Shown: positions 1 to 10,878, numbered from the stretch's first letter. The stretch: DNA of 64,000 nucleotides from Neobacillus niacini NBRC 15566 (GCF_001591505.1 NZ_BCVA01000018.1:32370-96369), one strand, 5' to 3'. Notes: generated from the letters alone by a model not told the origin. A program made the numbers and translations.

Positions 1-25
1 TTTTTCTAATACAATAGGAGTTTGA

Positions 26-1018
<993 letters not shown>

Positions 1019-1035
1019 AACAGTATAATAAACAG

Positions 1036-1084
1036 CTAAAAAAGCAGTGAATTTCTCGCCCGAAATTACACTGCCTTTTTTAGC
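1036..1084 (+). terminator. Rho-independent terminator of the LacI-family gene
   Basis: The arms gcagtgaatttc and gaaattacactgc pair across tcgccc with one bulge and are flanked by an A run and a T run. It starts 18 nt after the stop codon. Confidence 0.85.
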
Positions 1085-1153
1085 ATTTTTACGTGGAAAG
1101 GTTATTCCGTGAACAGAGCAGGTTAGCTGTCACCGGCTTTTCTAATGTTCCTG

Positions 1154-2221
1154 TTAGGTTAAGCTAATGTTAAACTCTTCTATTAAATCCTTAAAAGCGG
1201 GTCGTTCATTTCCATCTCTTCCAACTACATGTGTTGCTGTAACCAAGGAATTTAAAACTGCCTCCTCCGTTGCTTCTCCGATAGCTCTAAAAGCTAAGTC
1301 CATATCTTCTTCATGAATCATAGAGAATGAAAGGCAATGTGAAGTTTTTTCATGAGGTATTTTCGTTGCTGTTGAAAACCCAATTACGACCTCGCCACTT
1401 CCTGTTGTTATGATGGACCCAGTTCGTGATAAACCTGTTACAGACCGTTTAATAATACGATTTAGCTGCCTTTCAGAAACAGGGAGATCTGTTGCCGCAA
1501 TAATAATAATCGAACCCTTATCTTTCTCTTCTTGACGAGACGTCAGGATAGCATCTCTTAATTCTTTTCCAATGGGTTTACCATTTATCATTAAATCACT
1601 TAGGATTCCAAAGTTGGATAGGACTAGAACTCCCATTGTGTAAGTACCATGTTCCATTTGCATCATACGTGAGGAAGTTCCAATGCCGCCCTTTAATGAA
1701 TAGCACAGCATTCCTGTACCTGCTCCCACAGTTCCTTCTTTAAAAACGGGTGAAGCATTTGAGATTGCTTGAAAAATATGTTCCTTTTTTACAAACCTAG
1801 CCCTAACATCATTTAAGAGCATATCATTGCACTCACATATGATTGGATTTACCGTACCTGTTGTGAGTCCAATCTCAGGATTCAGCTCTAACATATATTC
1901 AATCAATGCATCTGCAGCTGTTCCAATGCTTAAGGTATTTGTTAAAATGATTGGAGTTTCCAGCGTTCCTAACTCATTTATTTGTATCGTTCCCATGGTT
2001 TTTCCAAAACCGTTTATTACATGGCTTGAAGCAATAAGTTTTTCTTTAAAGAGATTTCCTTGGTGTGGTAATATGGCCGTTACGCCCGTCTGCATTTCTT
2101 TATTACTCAGAGTTACATGTCCGACAGTAACACCTTCAACATCCGTAATGGAATTATATTTTCCAGTTTCTAATCGACCTATGTTAACAAAGTAATCTCT
2201 TAATCTCTTTTGACCATTCAT
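1154..2221 (-). CDS. P1 family peptidase (DmpA-type aminopeptidase)
   Basis: This belongs to the P1/S58 Ntn-hydrolase family (DmpA, L-aminopeptidase D-Ala-esterase), which self-cleaves into two chains to expose an N-terminal serine. I see the family signature GTVGAGTGM at about residues 165-173 and KGGIGTSSR at 179-187, the region of self-cleavage and the nucleophilic Ser. The reading frame extends to a TTG at 2227, but that codon touches the Shine-Dalgarno sequence aagggtgg. The ATG at 2221 has 6 nt spacing and is the better start, giving 355 residues. There is no signal peptide. The gene stands alone. The in vivo substrate is unknown; related enzymes cleave small amides or beta-amino-acid peptides. 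Confidence 0.88.
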   Translation of the reverse strand: MNGQKRLRDYFVNIGRLETGKYNSITDVEGVTVGHVTLSNKEMQTGVTAILPHQGNLFKEKLIASSHVINGFGKTMGTIQINELGTLETPIILTNTLSIGTAADALIEYMLELNPEIGLTTGTVNPIICECNDMLLNDVRARFVKKEHIFQAISNASPVFKEGTVGAGTGMLCYSLKGGIGTSSRMMQMEHGTYTMGVLVLSNFGILSDLMINGKPIGKELRDAILTSRQEEKDKGSIIIIAATDLPVSERQLNRIIKRSVTGLSRTGSIITTGSGEVVIGFSTATKIPHEKTSHCLSFSMIHEEDMDLAFRAIGEATEEAVLNSLVTATHVVGRDGNERPAFKDLIEEFNISLT

Positions 2222-2432
2222 ACACAACCACCCTTATGCAATATAAAACCATTTTTCCAAAAGGCAAAGCGTTAATCAAGTTATTTTACTGTTAAAATTG
2301 AATACTATCATAAATTCCTATTTTTTAGAAAGGTATATCCGAATTCTCCAAGAGTTGATGATTTCCTGCTTGTGGACCATTAGAGAATAGAAGATTTGCA
2401 GACTATATTTTTTGGGACAAATTAACAAAGGA

Positions 2433-2507
2433 TCTATGAAAACGTTTCGGATCAAGGGGATTTTTAGCTTTATTCCTTTCATAGAATACTAAAAAATGGT
2501 AAAAATA
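2433..2507 (+). repeat. Dispersed intergenic repeat, copy A
   Basis: This stretch of about 75 bp resembles 10804-10878 in the same orientation. Shared blocks include tctatgaaa, gtttc, tcaaggg, tttttagctt, attcctttc, gaatact and aatggta. About four bases in five agree by eye. Copy A lies about 90 bp before the sensor-protein gene. The rest of the 2222-2593 gap holds a 13-bp motif at 2519-2531 and nothing else I recognise. Confidence 0.75.
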
Positions 2508-2518
2508 TGCTTTTTATG

Positions 2519-2531
2519 GTGACAGGCACCA
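2519..2531. repeat. ggtgacaggcacc motif
   Basis: The 13-bp sequence ggtgacaggcacc occurs here and in reverse complement at 37873-37885. From memory, this motif recurs in intergenic repeats of environmental Bacillus genomes. Its function is unknown. Confidence 0.5.
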
Positions 2532-2593
2532 TTTGGCATTGTCGAATAATGGTATGTTTCGTATAATTTTAGTTATCTAGACTGGTGAAGATA

Positions 2594-3604
2594 ATGGGGT
2601 TGTCTATGAGCAGGTTAACGGTTGTGGCGTATACGTTTGGGGTTTTGTTTTTTCTTGTGGGCTGCGCATTTTCTGTGTTTTATGGTTTTAAGGTTATGTC
2701 TCATGATTTGCCTGAAGAAGATAGGAACATTGAGGATTATAAGTATCATTTTGTGTTGGTGCCTGAGGAGCTGGACAATGATTATTGGCGGCTGGTTGAA
2801 AAAGGGGCTCAGGAGGCTGCAAAGGATTATGGTGTTTTATTGGAGTATGCCGGTCCGAAGCAAGCTAATATCGACGAACATTTAAAAACGATTGAAATGT
2901 CAATGGCCGCTAAGGTAGATGGAATTATGACTCAAGGTCTAAGTGACGAGCAATTTACCCCGCTCATCAATAAGGTTGTAGAGAGAGTTCCTGTGATAAC
3001 TATCGATACGGACGCTGCCAATAGCAACCGAATTGCGTATATTGGAACAGATAATTACTATTCTGGGTATCTAGCGGGTAAAGCATTGATTGAAGATACA
3101 AAGGGGCAAGCGAACGTTGCCATCATTACAGGAAGTTTTTATGCGAATCACCAGCAGCTGCGCGTACAGGGTTTTCAGGACGCAGTGAAGTCCGAACAGG
3201 GAATAAAGATTATTACAGTTGAAGAATCAGAAATTAGTAGAGTTCGTGCTGCTGAAAAGGCCTACCAAATCTTGAAGGATTATCCCGAGGTCAATGCTTT
3301 CTATGGGACAAGTGCTCTAGATGGGATCGGAATAGCCCAAGTAGTTGATAAGTATAAAAAAAACGATACCATTTATATCATTGGATTTGATACTCTGCCT
3401 GAAACACTTGATTACATATCGAAGGGCATTATTGAAGCAACAGTTGCTCAGGAACCATATGAAATGGGATATCGAGGTATACAGATGATGATTAATCTCA
3501 TTGAAGGTAAGAGTGTTCCTCCAGTCGTCCATACGAATACTCGTATTTTAAGAGCAGCGGATATGCCTGTAAGTCATCCAGGCGGGCAGGAGGCTGGATA
3601 CTAA
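2594..3604 (+). CDS. Membrane-anchored sugar-binding sensor protein (AraP / XylFII type)
   Basis: This periplasmic-binding-type protein probably senses an extracytoplasmic sugar and passes the signal to the histidine kinase encoded next. Residues about 8-32 are one hydrophobic segment (with FFLVGC, a possible but weak lipobox), and residues about 45-320 are a Peripla_BP_4 (LacI/RbsB-like) sugar-binding fold. It overlaps the kinase start by one base (taATG). The frame is open from a GTG at 2585; ATG 2594 sits 5 nt after ggtga and ATG 2606 is also possible. Its position before a LytS/YesM kinase and YesN regulator matches the three-component systems AraPST of Geobacillus stearothermophilus and XylFII-LytS-YesN of Clostridium. 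A transport role is unlikely because mglB supplies a second binding protein. Confidence 0.82.
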   Translation: MGLSMSRLTVVAYTFGVLFFLVGCAFSVFYGFKVMSHDLPEEDRNIEDYKYHFVLVPEELDNDYWRLVEKGAQEAAKDYGVLLEYAGPKQANIDEHLKTIEMSMAAKVDGIMTQGLSDEQFTPLINKVVERVPVITIDTDAANSNRIAYIGTDNYYSGYLAGKALIEDTKGQANVAIITGSFYANHQQLRVQGFQDAVKSEQGIKIITVEESEISRVRAAEKAYQILKDYPEVNAFYGTSALDGIGIAQVVDKYKKNDTIYIIGFDTLPETLDYISKGIIEATVAQEPYEMGYRGIQMMINLIEGKSVPPVVHTNTRILRAADMPVSHPGGQEAGY

Positions 3605-5088
3605 TGTTGTTTCGAATTCGATCAAAACTGCTCCTTTATTTTATTGTACTGGTTGTTTTGTTAACTTCAGTGGGGTTCTTTTTTTATAAAAGTAGTGAAA
3701 ACCTTGTCAATGAATATGATGATAGTTTTGAACGGTTTCTTTTGTTAAATGAAATCTCTCAAAGAACTAATTTAATTACAGAAAACCTACAGGGTTATCT
3801 TCTAGATAAGGAAAATTCCTATTTAAAAGCCTATAACAAAGAAAGGTCTAGTTTACTTAGAGACCAGAAACTCTTTAAAAAAGAGATGAATTCTAATGAT
3901 GTAACGGTTATTAATTATCATCATATGATTGAGAGTTTTCTTGAAGAATGTGATGCCACAGTGGCAGCCTTCCATAAGGATGATATTAATGAATATTCAA
4001 ACCATCTTAATGAAGTATTAAAAATAGCAGGTTTCCTTCAGGAAAGTACACTGGCTCTCTTAAATAATAAACTTACCGACTATCAAAATTTTTATGATCA
4101 GATGGAAAGACAAAATCATTATTATAAACTATTATCCTTTTCCCTTTTTGCTGCCGCCTTTTTTCTCAGTACCTTAATTGCACTTTGGATATCTGGCGGG
4201 ATTACAAAACCAATTACACTTTTATCTCAAGCAGCCAAGCAAATTTCAAAGGGTAATTTATCTGGTCAGGATATTAAAATTTCCACCAAGGATGAATTAA
4301 AGTTATTAACTGAGACGTTTAATCAAATGCGTTCAAACCTAAGGCAGTATGTAAAAGAAATTAAGCAGAAATCGGAACTGGATAAACTATTAAAAGAATT
4401 AGAGTTAAGAAGTCTTCAAAATCAGATTAATCCACATTTTCTATTCAATACTTTGAATACGATTTCAAAGATGGCTTACCTCGAGGAAGCGGAGCATACC
4501 TCAAGATTGATTGAATCTGTGGCTGCCTTACTGCGATACAACTTAGGCGGTGATTTAAATAAAGCTGCCACCCTTCGAGATGAAGTAGCCATTGTTAAAG
4601 AATACTTTTTTATACAGCAAACAAGGTTTGGGGACCGCATTCAATTCATCACAGATATTGAAGAGGATTGTTTAGACCGGGAAATTCCAAGTTTAACACT
4701 GCAGCCAATAATTGAAAACGCTTTTATACATGGTGTTGAATCGTATGAGGAAAATGGAGAAATCCGTCTTCATATCTACAAAAGTAATCACAGAATTCAT
4801 GTGGAAATTGTAGATAACGGAGACGGTATGGATGAAAACACTCAAAATAAATTGCTAAATTATGTGAGTGGAAATGAAATAGAAGAGGAGTACGACTCGG
4901 ATAAAAAACAAGGTCATTCAACTGGTATAGGGGTAAAGAATGTGATTCGAAGGCTCCAGCTTTTTTACGGTCAGAAAGACATTATTGAAATACAATCAGA
5001 GTTGAAAAAAGGCACAACGTTTAGACTGACTATTCCAGACACGGTAATAGGGGGAAAAGAGCTTGTTGAAAATTCTAATTGTGGATGA
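3604..5088 (+). CDS. Sensor histidine kinase, LytS/YesM family (three-component system)
   Basis: This membrane histidine kinase phosphorylates the YesN-type regulator encoded next. TM1 is at about residues 9-28, an extracytoplasmic helical domain at 29-173, TM2 at 176-198 and HAMP at about 199-252. The His_kinase domain has the phospho-acceptor in [11 protein letters not shown] (His278), the N-box near Asn372 (ENAFIHG), and the ATP-lid glycines in DNGDGM and GIGVKN. The extracytoplasmic part has no obvious ligand fold, which suits sensing through the neighbouring binding protein. Its 3' end overlaps the regulator gene by 26 nt, so translation is probably coupled. The inferred signal is a pentose or galactose-like sugar. 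Confidence 0.92.
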   Translation: MLFRIRSKLLLYFIVLVVLLTSVGFFFYKSSENLVNEYDDSFERFLLLNEISQRTNLITENLQGYLLDKENSYLKAYNKERSSLLRDQKLFKKEMNSNDVTVINYHHMIESFLEECDATVAAFHKDDINEYSNHLNEVLKIAGFLQESTLALLNNKLTDYQNFYDQMERQNHYYKLLSFSLFAAAFFLSTLIALWISGGITKPITLLSQAAKQISKGNLSGQDIKISTKDELKLLTETFNQMRSNLRQYVKEIKQKSELDKLLKELELRSLQNQINPHFLFNTLNTISKMAYLEEAEHTSRLIESVAALLRYNLGGDLNKAATLRDEVAIVKEYFFIQQTRFGDRIQFITDIEEDCLDREIPSLTLQPIIENAFIHGVESYEENGEIRLHIYKSNHRIHVEIVDNGDGMDENTQNKLLNYVSGNEIEEEYDSDKKQGHSTGIGVKNVIRRLQLFYGQKDIIEIQSELKKGTTFRLTIPDTVIGGKELVENSNCG

Positions 5089-6652
5089 TGAGATACTAGA
5101 GCGGAGGGCATTGACGAAAATAATAAACAACTCTTCTGAGAACGTAACGGTGATCGGCGAAGCCCCTAACGGGAGAAAAGCAATTGAAATGGCTGGAGAA
5201 CATAAACCTGATATTATCTTTATGGATATTAAAATGCCAGGAATTGACGGGGTGCAAGCTGTCAAGGAAATTAAACGTACCGAGCAAAACATCCGATTTA
5301 TCATGGTTTCCGCCTTTAATACGTTTGAATATGCAAAGGAAGTTATGCAGCAGGGTGTGAAAGAATATATCCTGAAACCTAGCAGGAAACAAGACATTCT
5401 TGAAAGCTTACAGCGGGTTTCTTCTGAAATCATTGGGGAACGGAAGCAGTTGGAAGAACAGCAGTACCTTAAGCAAAACCTCGAACGTGCGGTGTCCATC
5501 GCCCAAAAAGAATGGGTATCATCACTCATTTTGAATCCCGTTCATGATATTACGTTTGATGAATGGAGTCAGCTGTTAGGAGTAGAGATCACCTCAGGAT
5601 ATATTATGCTGCTTTCCCTGTTGCCGCCGTCGGAAAAGGGAGAACTCCTGCCGCTAGAAAAGCAAAACTGGTATCTATGGCTTAAGGATGTTTTAAAATC
5701 ATATCATAAAAATCAAGAAGTATTATTGGGACCTATGACGGAAAGCCAAGTACCGGTATTGTTTTTATGCAAACAAACAACAGAAAAAACACATTTTAAA
5801 ATAAATGCCCAAGCAGTGACTGACCATTTACTCGCCCAATTCCAAAAGAGTCACTTTCTTGCAGAGTTAAGAATAGGAATCGGTCTGCCATACAGCAATG
5901 TTCATGAACTGAATAAATCCTACCATGAAGCAGCAGCTGCATTAAATCAGCTTTTAAAAACCCCAAATCGAAAATATTTATTTGGAGGTAAACAAGGGGA
6001 CATTGGGTTACCCACAACTTCGGAACTTCTCGAAGTTGAGAAAAAACTCCTCGATGCCCTCCGCCAGGGAGATTTAAATAAAGCCATGTTTATTTTTGAC
6101 TCGTTTGCAGCAAACCTTATGAATCATGAAGGAATAAAGGCTCCTGTAGTAAAAAAGTCATTTAATGAATTGTTTATTCTTATTTCGAGGATGCTTCATG
6201 ATTTAGGGATAAGGTATGAAGGATCTTTAGAAATCCAAGAATCAAAGGTAATTAAAGAGATGTTTGATAAAGGCAAATCTTATTTATTGTCTATCGTACA
6301 ACATATTCAAGTATGGAGAACCAATCATGCCAAGGGAATGCTCCATAAGGCAAAGGAATATATTGAAAATCATTATGCGAATTCCATTACGCTGGAACAG
6401 GTTGCAGACTATGTGGACCTAAGTCCCTATTATTTAAGCAAATTATTTAAAGACCGATTTGGGATGACTTTTATTGATTACCTAACCGAAATAAGGATTA
6501 AGCAGGCAAAAATAGAAATGGTTGACGCTTCAAAAAGTTTAAAGGAAATTTGCTATTCAGTCGGCTACAAAGATCCGAATTATTTCAGCCGCGTATTCAA
6601 AAAACATACAGGGTTATCCCCAACTGAATTTCGAAGGGAAACAGTAAGTTAA
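5063..6652 (+). CDS. Response regulator, YesN/AraC type (three-component system)
   Basis: The N-terminal receiver domain (about residues 1-120) has acidic residues Asp8/Asp9 and the phospho-acceptor Asp55 in [10 protein letters not shown]. The C-terminal 100 residues are a double AraC helix-turn-helix: [20 protein letters not shown], then [20 protein letters not shown]. The long middle segment is typical of YesN-like regulators. The start is TTG 5063, about 8 nt after aggggg. It most likely activates the importer operon starting at 6862, whose leader contains an inverted repeat. It is the AraT/YesN member of the set. A terminator follows, so the importer has its own promoter. Confidence 0.92.
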   Translation: MLKILIVDDEILERRALTKIINNSSENVTVIGEAPNGRKAIEMAGEHKPDIIFMDIKMPGIDGVQAVKEIKRTEQNIRFIMVSAFNTFEYAKEVMQQGVKEYILKPSRKQDILESLQRVSSEIIGERKQLEEQQYLKQNLERAVSIAQKEWVSSLILNPVHDITFDEWSQLLGVEITSGYIMLLSLLPPSEKGELLPLEKQNWYLWLKDVLKSYHKNQEVLLGPMTESQVPVLFLCKQTTEKTHFKINAQAVTDHLLAQFQKSHFLAELRIGIGLPYSNVHELNKSYHEAAAALNQLLKTPNRKYLFGGKQGDIGLPTTSELLEVEKKLLDALRQGDLNKAMFIFDSFAANLMNHEGIKAPVVKKSFNELFILISRMLHDLGIRYEGSLEIQESKVIKEMFDKGKSYLLSIVQHIQVWRTNHAKGMLHKAKEYIENHYANSITLEQVADYVDLSPYYLSKLFKDRFGMTFIDYLTEIRIKQAKIEMVDASKSLKEICYSVGYKDPNYFSRVFKKHTGLSPTEFRRETVS

Positions 6653-6670
6653 TAGTTTTATCGTTTGAAG

Positions 6671-6699
6671 GACCGGCTCGTACTGAATCGGTCTTTTTT
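6671..6699 (+). terminator. Weak Rho-independent terminator after the response regulator
   Basis: gaccgg and tcggtc form a six-pair stem including one G-U, followed by seven T with one interruption. It is short and may be leaky. Confidence 0.6.
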
Positions 6700-6782
6700 A
6701 CTTGCAACAAAATAGTCTAGATATTCACAAATTAGTGCTATAGGTTACAGCTATTGAACAAAAACTCCAGGTGCTAACATAT

Positions 6783-6824
6783 ATGTAAGGGCTTTCAAGA
6801 AGGTAAAGGTAAACGAAGTTTACC
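6783..6824 (+). promoter_or_regulatory. Leader of the mglB-type operon: cre-like site and inverted repeat
   Basis: Positions 6783-6797 (atgtaagggctttca) match the CcpA cre consensus WTGNAANCGNWNNCW except at position 8. Positions 6808-6824 are a perfect inverted repeat, ggtaaac-gaa-gtttacc, about 25 nt before the Shine-Dalgarno. It may be a regulator site or an RNA hairpin. No clear sigma-A promoter was assigned. Confidence 0.5.
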
Positions 6825-6861
6825 AGAGTCTTTACAAAAAAAGCAAAAGGAGAAGGATGAC

Positions 6862-7926
6862 ATGTTTAATAAGAAAAAAGGGTTAATTCTATCATTAACA
6901 GTTGCGTCTAGCATTCTATTAGCAACTGGCTGCGGCGGTACAGAAAAAAGTTCAACAGATTCTGGAAAAGGCAAGGATGGCGACCTTCCAGCAGTAGGTG
7001 CAACGATTTATAAATTCGATGACAACTTCATGTCCTATGTTCGTCGTGCAATGGAGACGGCAGCAGATGGAAAAGTAAATTTAATGCTGAATGACTCTCA
7101 AAATGATCAAGCGAAGCAGGTTGAACAAGTAGATACGCTTATTGCCAAAGGAGCAAAATCTCTGGCAATTAACCTTGTGGATCCTAAGGCAGCACAAACC
7201 ATCATTGATAAAGCAAAAGTGAAGGATATTCCAGTTATCTTCTTTAACAAAGAGCCGGATGCAAGTGTATTAGCGGGCTATGAAAAAGCTTATTATGTCG
7301 GAACTACTTCATCTGAATCAGGTGTAATTCAAGGTGAGTTAATCGCTAAGGCATGGGAAGCAAATAAAGATAAATGGGATAAAAATGGTGATGGCAAGCT
7401 TCAATATGTTCTCCTAAAAGGCGAGCCAGGACACCCTGACGCAGAAGCTCGTACAAAGTTTGTTATTGATACGGTTAAGGAAAAAGGAATTGAAGTAGAT
7501 GAATTAGCTTTAGATACAGGTATGTGGGATGCAATGAAAGCAACTGAAAAAATGGATGCTTGGATTGCAAAATACAACGAAGATATTGAATTTGTTATTG
7601 CTAATAACGACGGAATGGCGTTAGGTGCCATCGCTTCTCTTGAAAAAGCAGGTTACTTCTCAGGAGATAAGTTTATGCCAGTTGTAGGTGTAGATGCAAT
7701 CCCAGAAGCACTTGAAATGATTGAAAAAGGGAAAATGGTTGGAACAGTCCTAAACGATGCGAAAAATCAGGGTGCAGCAACCGTTCAACTTGCAGCTAAT
7801 GCAGCCAATGGTAAGGATGTATTAGAAGGAACAGAGTGGAAGTTAGACGATAAAAAAGCAGTTCGTGTTCCTTATGTAGAAATCACAAAGAACAATATCC
7901 AAGTAGGAAAAGACGCTTATAAATAG
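6862..7926 (+). CDS. mglB: Sugar ABC transporter substrate-binding lipoprotein, MglB family
   Basis: This is the extracellular binding lipoprotein of a type I sugar importer. It has a lipoprotein signal peptide with lipobox LLATGC (Cys about residue 24). Long stretches match E. coli MglB (D-galactose/D-glucose): IYKFDDNFMS, LMLNDSQNDQ, AINLVDPKAA, the EF-hand-like calcium loop DKNGDGKLQY, LLKGEPGHPDAEAR, ANNDGMALGA and VRVPYVEI. The ATG follows aaaggagaagg. It is expressed with the ATPase and permease genes after a 216-nt gap holding strong hairpins. Homology favours galactose/glucose; gene order favours the arabinose importer AraEGH. L-arabinose is galactose without the C6 hydroxymethyl, so either or both could bind. 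Confidence 0.88.
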   Translation: MFNKKKGLILSLTVASSILLATGCGGTEKSSTDSGKGKDGDLPAVGATIYKFDDNFMSYVRRAMETAADGKVNLMLNDSQNDQAKQVEQVDTLIAKGAKSLAINLVDPKAAQTIIDKAKVKDIPVIFFNKEPDASVLAGYEKAYYVGTTSSESGVIQGELIAKAWEANKDKWDKNGDGKLQYVLLKGEPGHPDAEARTKFVIDTVKEKGIEVDELALDTGMWDAMKATEKMDAWIAKYNEDIEFVIANNDGMALGAIASLEKAGYFSGDKFMPVVGVDAIPEALEMIEKGKMVGTVLNDAKNQGAATVQLAANAANGKDVLEGTEWKLDDKKAVRVPYVEITKNNIQVGKDAYK

Positions 7927-7940
7927 GCATAAGAGGGGGA

Positions 7941-8047
7941 AGCGCCAAGTCCAGGGGAAAATGCAGTTCAATTTTTCCTAGGGGATAGATTCTATGGCGC
8001 TCCTCGAACGAAGGAAAAGGATCCATTTTCTTTTCCTTCGTTCGGGG
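7941..8047 (+). other. Two consecutive RNA hairpins between binding-protein and ATPase genes
   Basis: The first hairpin pairs agcgcca (7941-7947) with tggcgct (7995-8001), with a second internal stem aggggaaaa/ttttcct. The second pairs cgaacgaaggaaaag (8005-8019) with cttttccttcgttcg (8030-8044), 15 perfect pairs extendable to 18. There is no T tract, so they look like mRNA 3' protection or processing elements that raise binding-protein levels over the membrane components. Such stem-loops are common in binding-protein operons. Confidence 0.85.
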
Positions 8048-8142
8048 CAATGTTTCTAAGCACTCAAATGAAGCAGGACGGAATGAAAACTATAATCATT
8101 ATATAAAACCGCATGTTAAATGGTTAGGCAAGGAGGTAAAGT

Positions 8143-9645
8143 ATGTCAGCAGCAAGTTCGGCCAATTTACTTGAAATGATTAACTTAACAAAAAGATTTC
8201 CTGGTGTAATCGCGCTTAATAACGTTTCCCTGAAAGTGAAGGCAGGGTCAGTACATGCCTTAATGGGTGAGAATGGTGCTGGAAAATCAACCTTAATGAA
8301 GTGCTTATTCGGTATTTATTCAATGGATGAAGGGAAAATCCTGTTGGATGGGCAAGAAGTTTCGTTTGCGAATTCTAAGCAAGCTCTTGAAAACGGAGTT
8401 TCAATGGTCCACCAAGAACTGAACCAAGTTCGCCAGCAAAATGTAATGGATAATATTTGGCTGGGAAGGTATCCGAAAAAAGGAATCTTTATTGATGAAA
8501 AGAAGATGTATGAGGAAACCTCGGCAATTTTTAAGAATTTGGACATCAATATTGACCCGCGCAGCAAAGTAAGCAGTCTATCTGTCTCAGAAATGCAGAT
8601 GGTGGAAATTGCGAAAGCCGTATCCTATCATTCAAAACTGATTGTAATGGATGAACCAACTTCCTCCCTTACAGAAAAAGAAGTGAATCATTTATTTACG
8701 ATTATTAAAAAATTGCAAAGTGAAAACGTAGCGATTATCTATATTTCACACAAGATGGAAGAAATATTAAAAATCTCTGACGAAGTGACTATCATGCGTG
8801 ACGGTCAGTATATTGCAACGAAAAGTGCCAAAGAATTAACGACGGATGAAATCATTAAGCTAATGGTTGGCCGTGACTTATCACAGCGTTTTCCAGAAAA
8901 GATTAATCAACCAGGAGAAGTAACTCTGAAAGTGAAGGATTTAACTGCCGAAACAGATGGATCATTTTCTACTATCAACTTTGAGTTAAGAAAAGGGGAG
9001 ATATTGGGAATTGCCGGTTTGGTCGGTTCCAAACGCACAGAGGTTATGGAAGCACTTTTCGGAATCAGAGGACTAAAATCAGGAAGTATTGAACTAAATG
9101 GTAAAGTTGTTCAAAATCATTCGCCGCAGCATGCCATAAAAAATGGCTTTGCCCTAGTGACGGAAGAAAGAAGGACAACAGGCATTTATCCACAACTCAG
9201 CATTAGCTTCAACTCCATTATTGCTAACCTGCCTCAGTATCGAAAAGGGTTGTTTCTATCAGAAAGTAAAGTTCATGATGATACAAAATGGGTGATTGAT
9301 TCAATGAAGGTCAAGACACCGTCACAAAAAACCCCAATTGGAAGTCTTTCGGGCGGTAACCAGCAGAAGGTAATCATTGGCCGCTGGCTGCTCACAAAAC
9401 CGGAAGTATTATTGCTGGATGAACCAACAAGGGGAATAGACGTTGGAGCAAAGTTTGAAATTTATCAGTTAATTAATGAATTAGCTGCCGAAGGCAAAGG
9501 AATTATCATGATTTCATCCGAAATGCCTGAACTTCTGGGGGTAACAGACAGAATTTTAGTTATGAGTAATGGAAGAGCAGCTGGAATCGTAGACACGAAG
9601 ACGACATCTCAAGAAGAGATCATGCGATTAGCAGCTTTGTATTAG
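8143..9645 (+). CDS. mglA: Sugar ABC transporter ATP-binding protein, MglA type
   Basis: This cytoplasmic ATPase of a type I sugar importer has two fused nucleotide-binding domains, 500 residues, the standard MglA/RbsA length. Domain 1 has Walker [10 protein letters not shown], the signature-like [14 protein letters not shown] and Walker [12 protein letters not shown]. Domain 2 (from about residue 258) has the altered P-loop GLVGSKRTE, which lacks the GK(S/T) as is usual in MglA, then [15 protein letters not shown] and [13 protein letters not shown]. The ATG follows aaggagg. The permease gene starts 13 nt downstream. Confidence 0.93.
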   Translation: MSAASSANLLEMINLTKRFPGVIALNNVSLKVKAGSVHALMGENGAGKSTLMKCLFGIYSMDEGKILLDGQEVSFANSKQALENGVSMVHQELNQVRQQNVMDNIWLGRYPKKGIFIDEKKMYEETSAIFKNLDINIDPRSKVSSLSVSEMQMVEIAKAVSYHSKLIVMDEPTSSLTEKEVNHLFTIIKKLQSENVAIIYISHKMEEILKISDEVTIMRDGQYIATKSAKELTTDEIIKLMVGRDLSQRFPEKINQPGEVTLKVKDLTAETDGSFSTINFELRKGEILGIAGLVGSKRTEVMEALFGIRGLKSGSIELNGKVVQNHSPQHAIKNGFALVTEERRTTGIYPQLSISFNSIIANLPQYRKGLFLSESKVHDDTKWVIDSMKVKTPSQKTPIGSLSGGNQQKVIIGRWLLTKPEVLLLDEPTRGIDVGAKFEIYQLINELAAEGKGIIMISSEMPELLGVTDRILVMSNGRAAGIVDTKTTSQEEIMRLAALY

Positions 9646-9658
9646 GAGGAGATGTAAA

Positions 9659-10681
9659 ATGAATACTCAGGCCACTAAAAGATCAACGGTTACAAAATGG
9701 CTGTTCGATAATGTTATCTATGTATTTTTGATTTTACTAGTTATTGGGATTGTGATTGCGTCGCCTGATTTTTTGTCTATGACTAACTTAATTAATATCT
9801 TAAGTCAGTCATCCTCAAGGATTATTATTGCTCTTGGAATCGCAGGTATTTTAATTTTAGGAGGAACAGACCTATCTGCTGGAAGAATGGTCGGACTTGC
9901 GGCTGTAGTTTCAGCTTCCTTGCTTCAAGCAGGTGATTATGCCTATAAAATGTATCCTAACTTACCGGAATTACCTTTATTTGTTCCAATTATCATTGCA
10001 ATGGTAGTAACTGGGCTATTCGGAACATTAAATGGATTTATCGTTTCTAAGTTTCACGTACCGCCATTTATTGCAACCTTAGGTATGATGATTGGGGTTT
10101 ATGGAATCACTTCAATCTACTTTGACCGTCCTCCATATGGAGCACAGCCAATCGGCGGATTAAGTGAAGGTTTTACAACATTTGCTCAAAAAGGAATCAA
10201 ACTAGGTCAATATGAATTTCCATACCTGATTTTATATGCAATTGTATTTTCCATCATTATTTGGGTTGTTTGGAATAAAACACAACTCGGTAAAAATATG
10301 TATGCAATTGGTGGAAATGCTGAAGCTGCAAAGGTTTCCGGCGTTAACGTTGCAAAAAATATTATCATTATTTACATGATTGCTGGTTTATTATATGGAT
10401 TCTCAGGTACATTAGAAGCTGGCCGTGTTGGCAGTGCAACCAACAATACTGGTAATATGTACGAGTTAGACGCGATTGCAGCCTGTGTAGTAGGTGGAGT
10501 ATCCTTATCAGGCGGGATTGGAACTGTTCCTGGAGTCATCACTGGGGTTCTAATTTTCCAAGTTATAAACTACGGATTAGCCTTCCTAGGTGTTAGTCCA
10601 TACATTCAATTCATCGTAAAAGGAGCTATCATCATCGTAGCCGTCGCCTTTGATATGCGGAAACATGCTAAGAAAAAATAA
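9659..10681 (+). CDS. mglC: Sugar ABC transporter permease, MglC type
   Basis: This inner membrane permease of the BPD_transp_2 family (340 residues, about 8-10 hydrophobic segments) pairs with the MglA-type ATPase. Family motifs include GTDLSAGRMVGL, GTLNGFIVSKF, GGNAEAAKVSGV and the C-terminal AACVVGGVSLSGGIGTV. The ATG follows aggaggagatgtaaa. It ends the operon and a strong terminator follows at once. With the preceding five genes the order is sensor, kinase, regulator, binding protein, ATPase, permease. Confidence 0.93.
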   Translation: MNTQATKRSTVTKWLFDNVIYVFLILLVIGIVIASPDFLSMTNLINILSQSSSRIIIALGIAGILILGGTDLSAGRMVGLAAVVSASLLQAGDYAYKMYPNLPELPLFVPIIIAMVVTGLFGTLNGFIVSKFHVPPFIATLGMMIGVYGITSIYFDRPPYGAQPIGGLSEGFTTFAQKGIKLGQYEFPYLILYAIVFSIIIWVVWNKTQLGKNMYAIGGNAEAAKVSGVNVAKNIIIIYMIAGLLYGFSGTLEAGRVGSATNNTGNMYELDAIAACVVGGVSLSGGIGTVPGVITGVLIFQVINYGLAFLGVSPYIQFIVKGAIIIVAVAFDMRKHAKKK

Positions 10682-10689
10682 TCATTGAA

Positions 10690-10717
10690 GGACATCTTTT
10701 AAAGGATGTCTTTTTTA
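10690..10717 (+). terminator. Rho-independent terminator of the importer operon
   Basis: ggacatc and ggatgtc pair across a short loop, followed by six T. Confidence 0.9.
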
Positions 10718-10732
10718 TAGCATTAAGTAATA

Positions 10733-10781
10733 TGCAACGCTGCCGTTACGCCCATTGTGGTTACGCCGACTTAGCGTTGCA
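10733..10781. repeat. Inverted repeat with internal direct repeat
   Basis: tgcaacgct (10733-10741) and agcgttgca (10773-10781) are 9-bp perfect inverted arms. Between them gttacgcc occurs twice. It lies between the importer terminator and dispersed repeat copy B. Its function is unknown. Confidence 0.65.
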
Positions 10782-10803
10782 AAGCCTTGCAAAAACATCC
10801 TAT

Positions 10804-10878
10804 TCTATGAAACGCGTTTCAGGTCAAGGGTTTTTTAGCTTCATTCCTTTCGTGGAATACTATAGAATGGTATAAACA
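10804..10878 (+). repeat. Dispersed intergenic repeat, copy B
   Basis: This is the partner of 2433-2507 in the same orientation. It begins with a perfect palindrome tgaaacgcgtttca and ends 35 bp before the next gene. Copies A and B lie on either side of the sensor/importer block. Confidence 0.75.

Noticed and set aside
2435..2449. cre site in repeat copy A
   Set aside because: atgaaaacgtttcgg fails the last two consensus positions (C and W), and copy B has central GC instead of CG.
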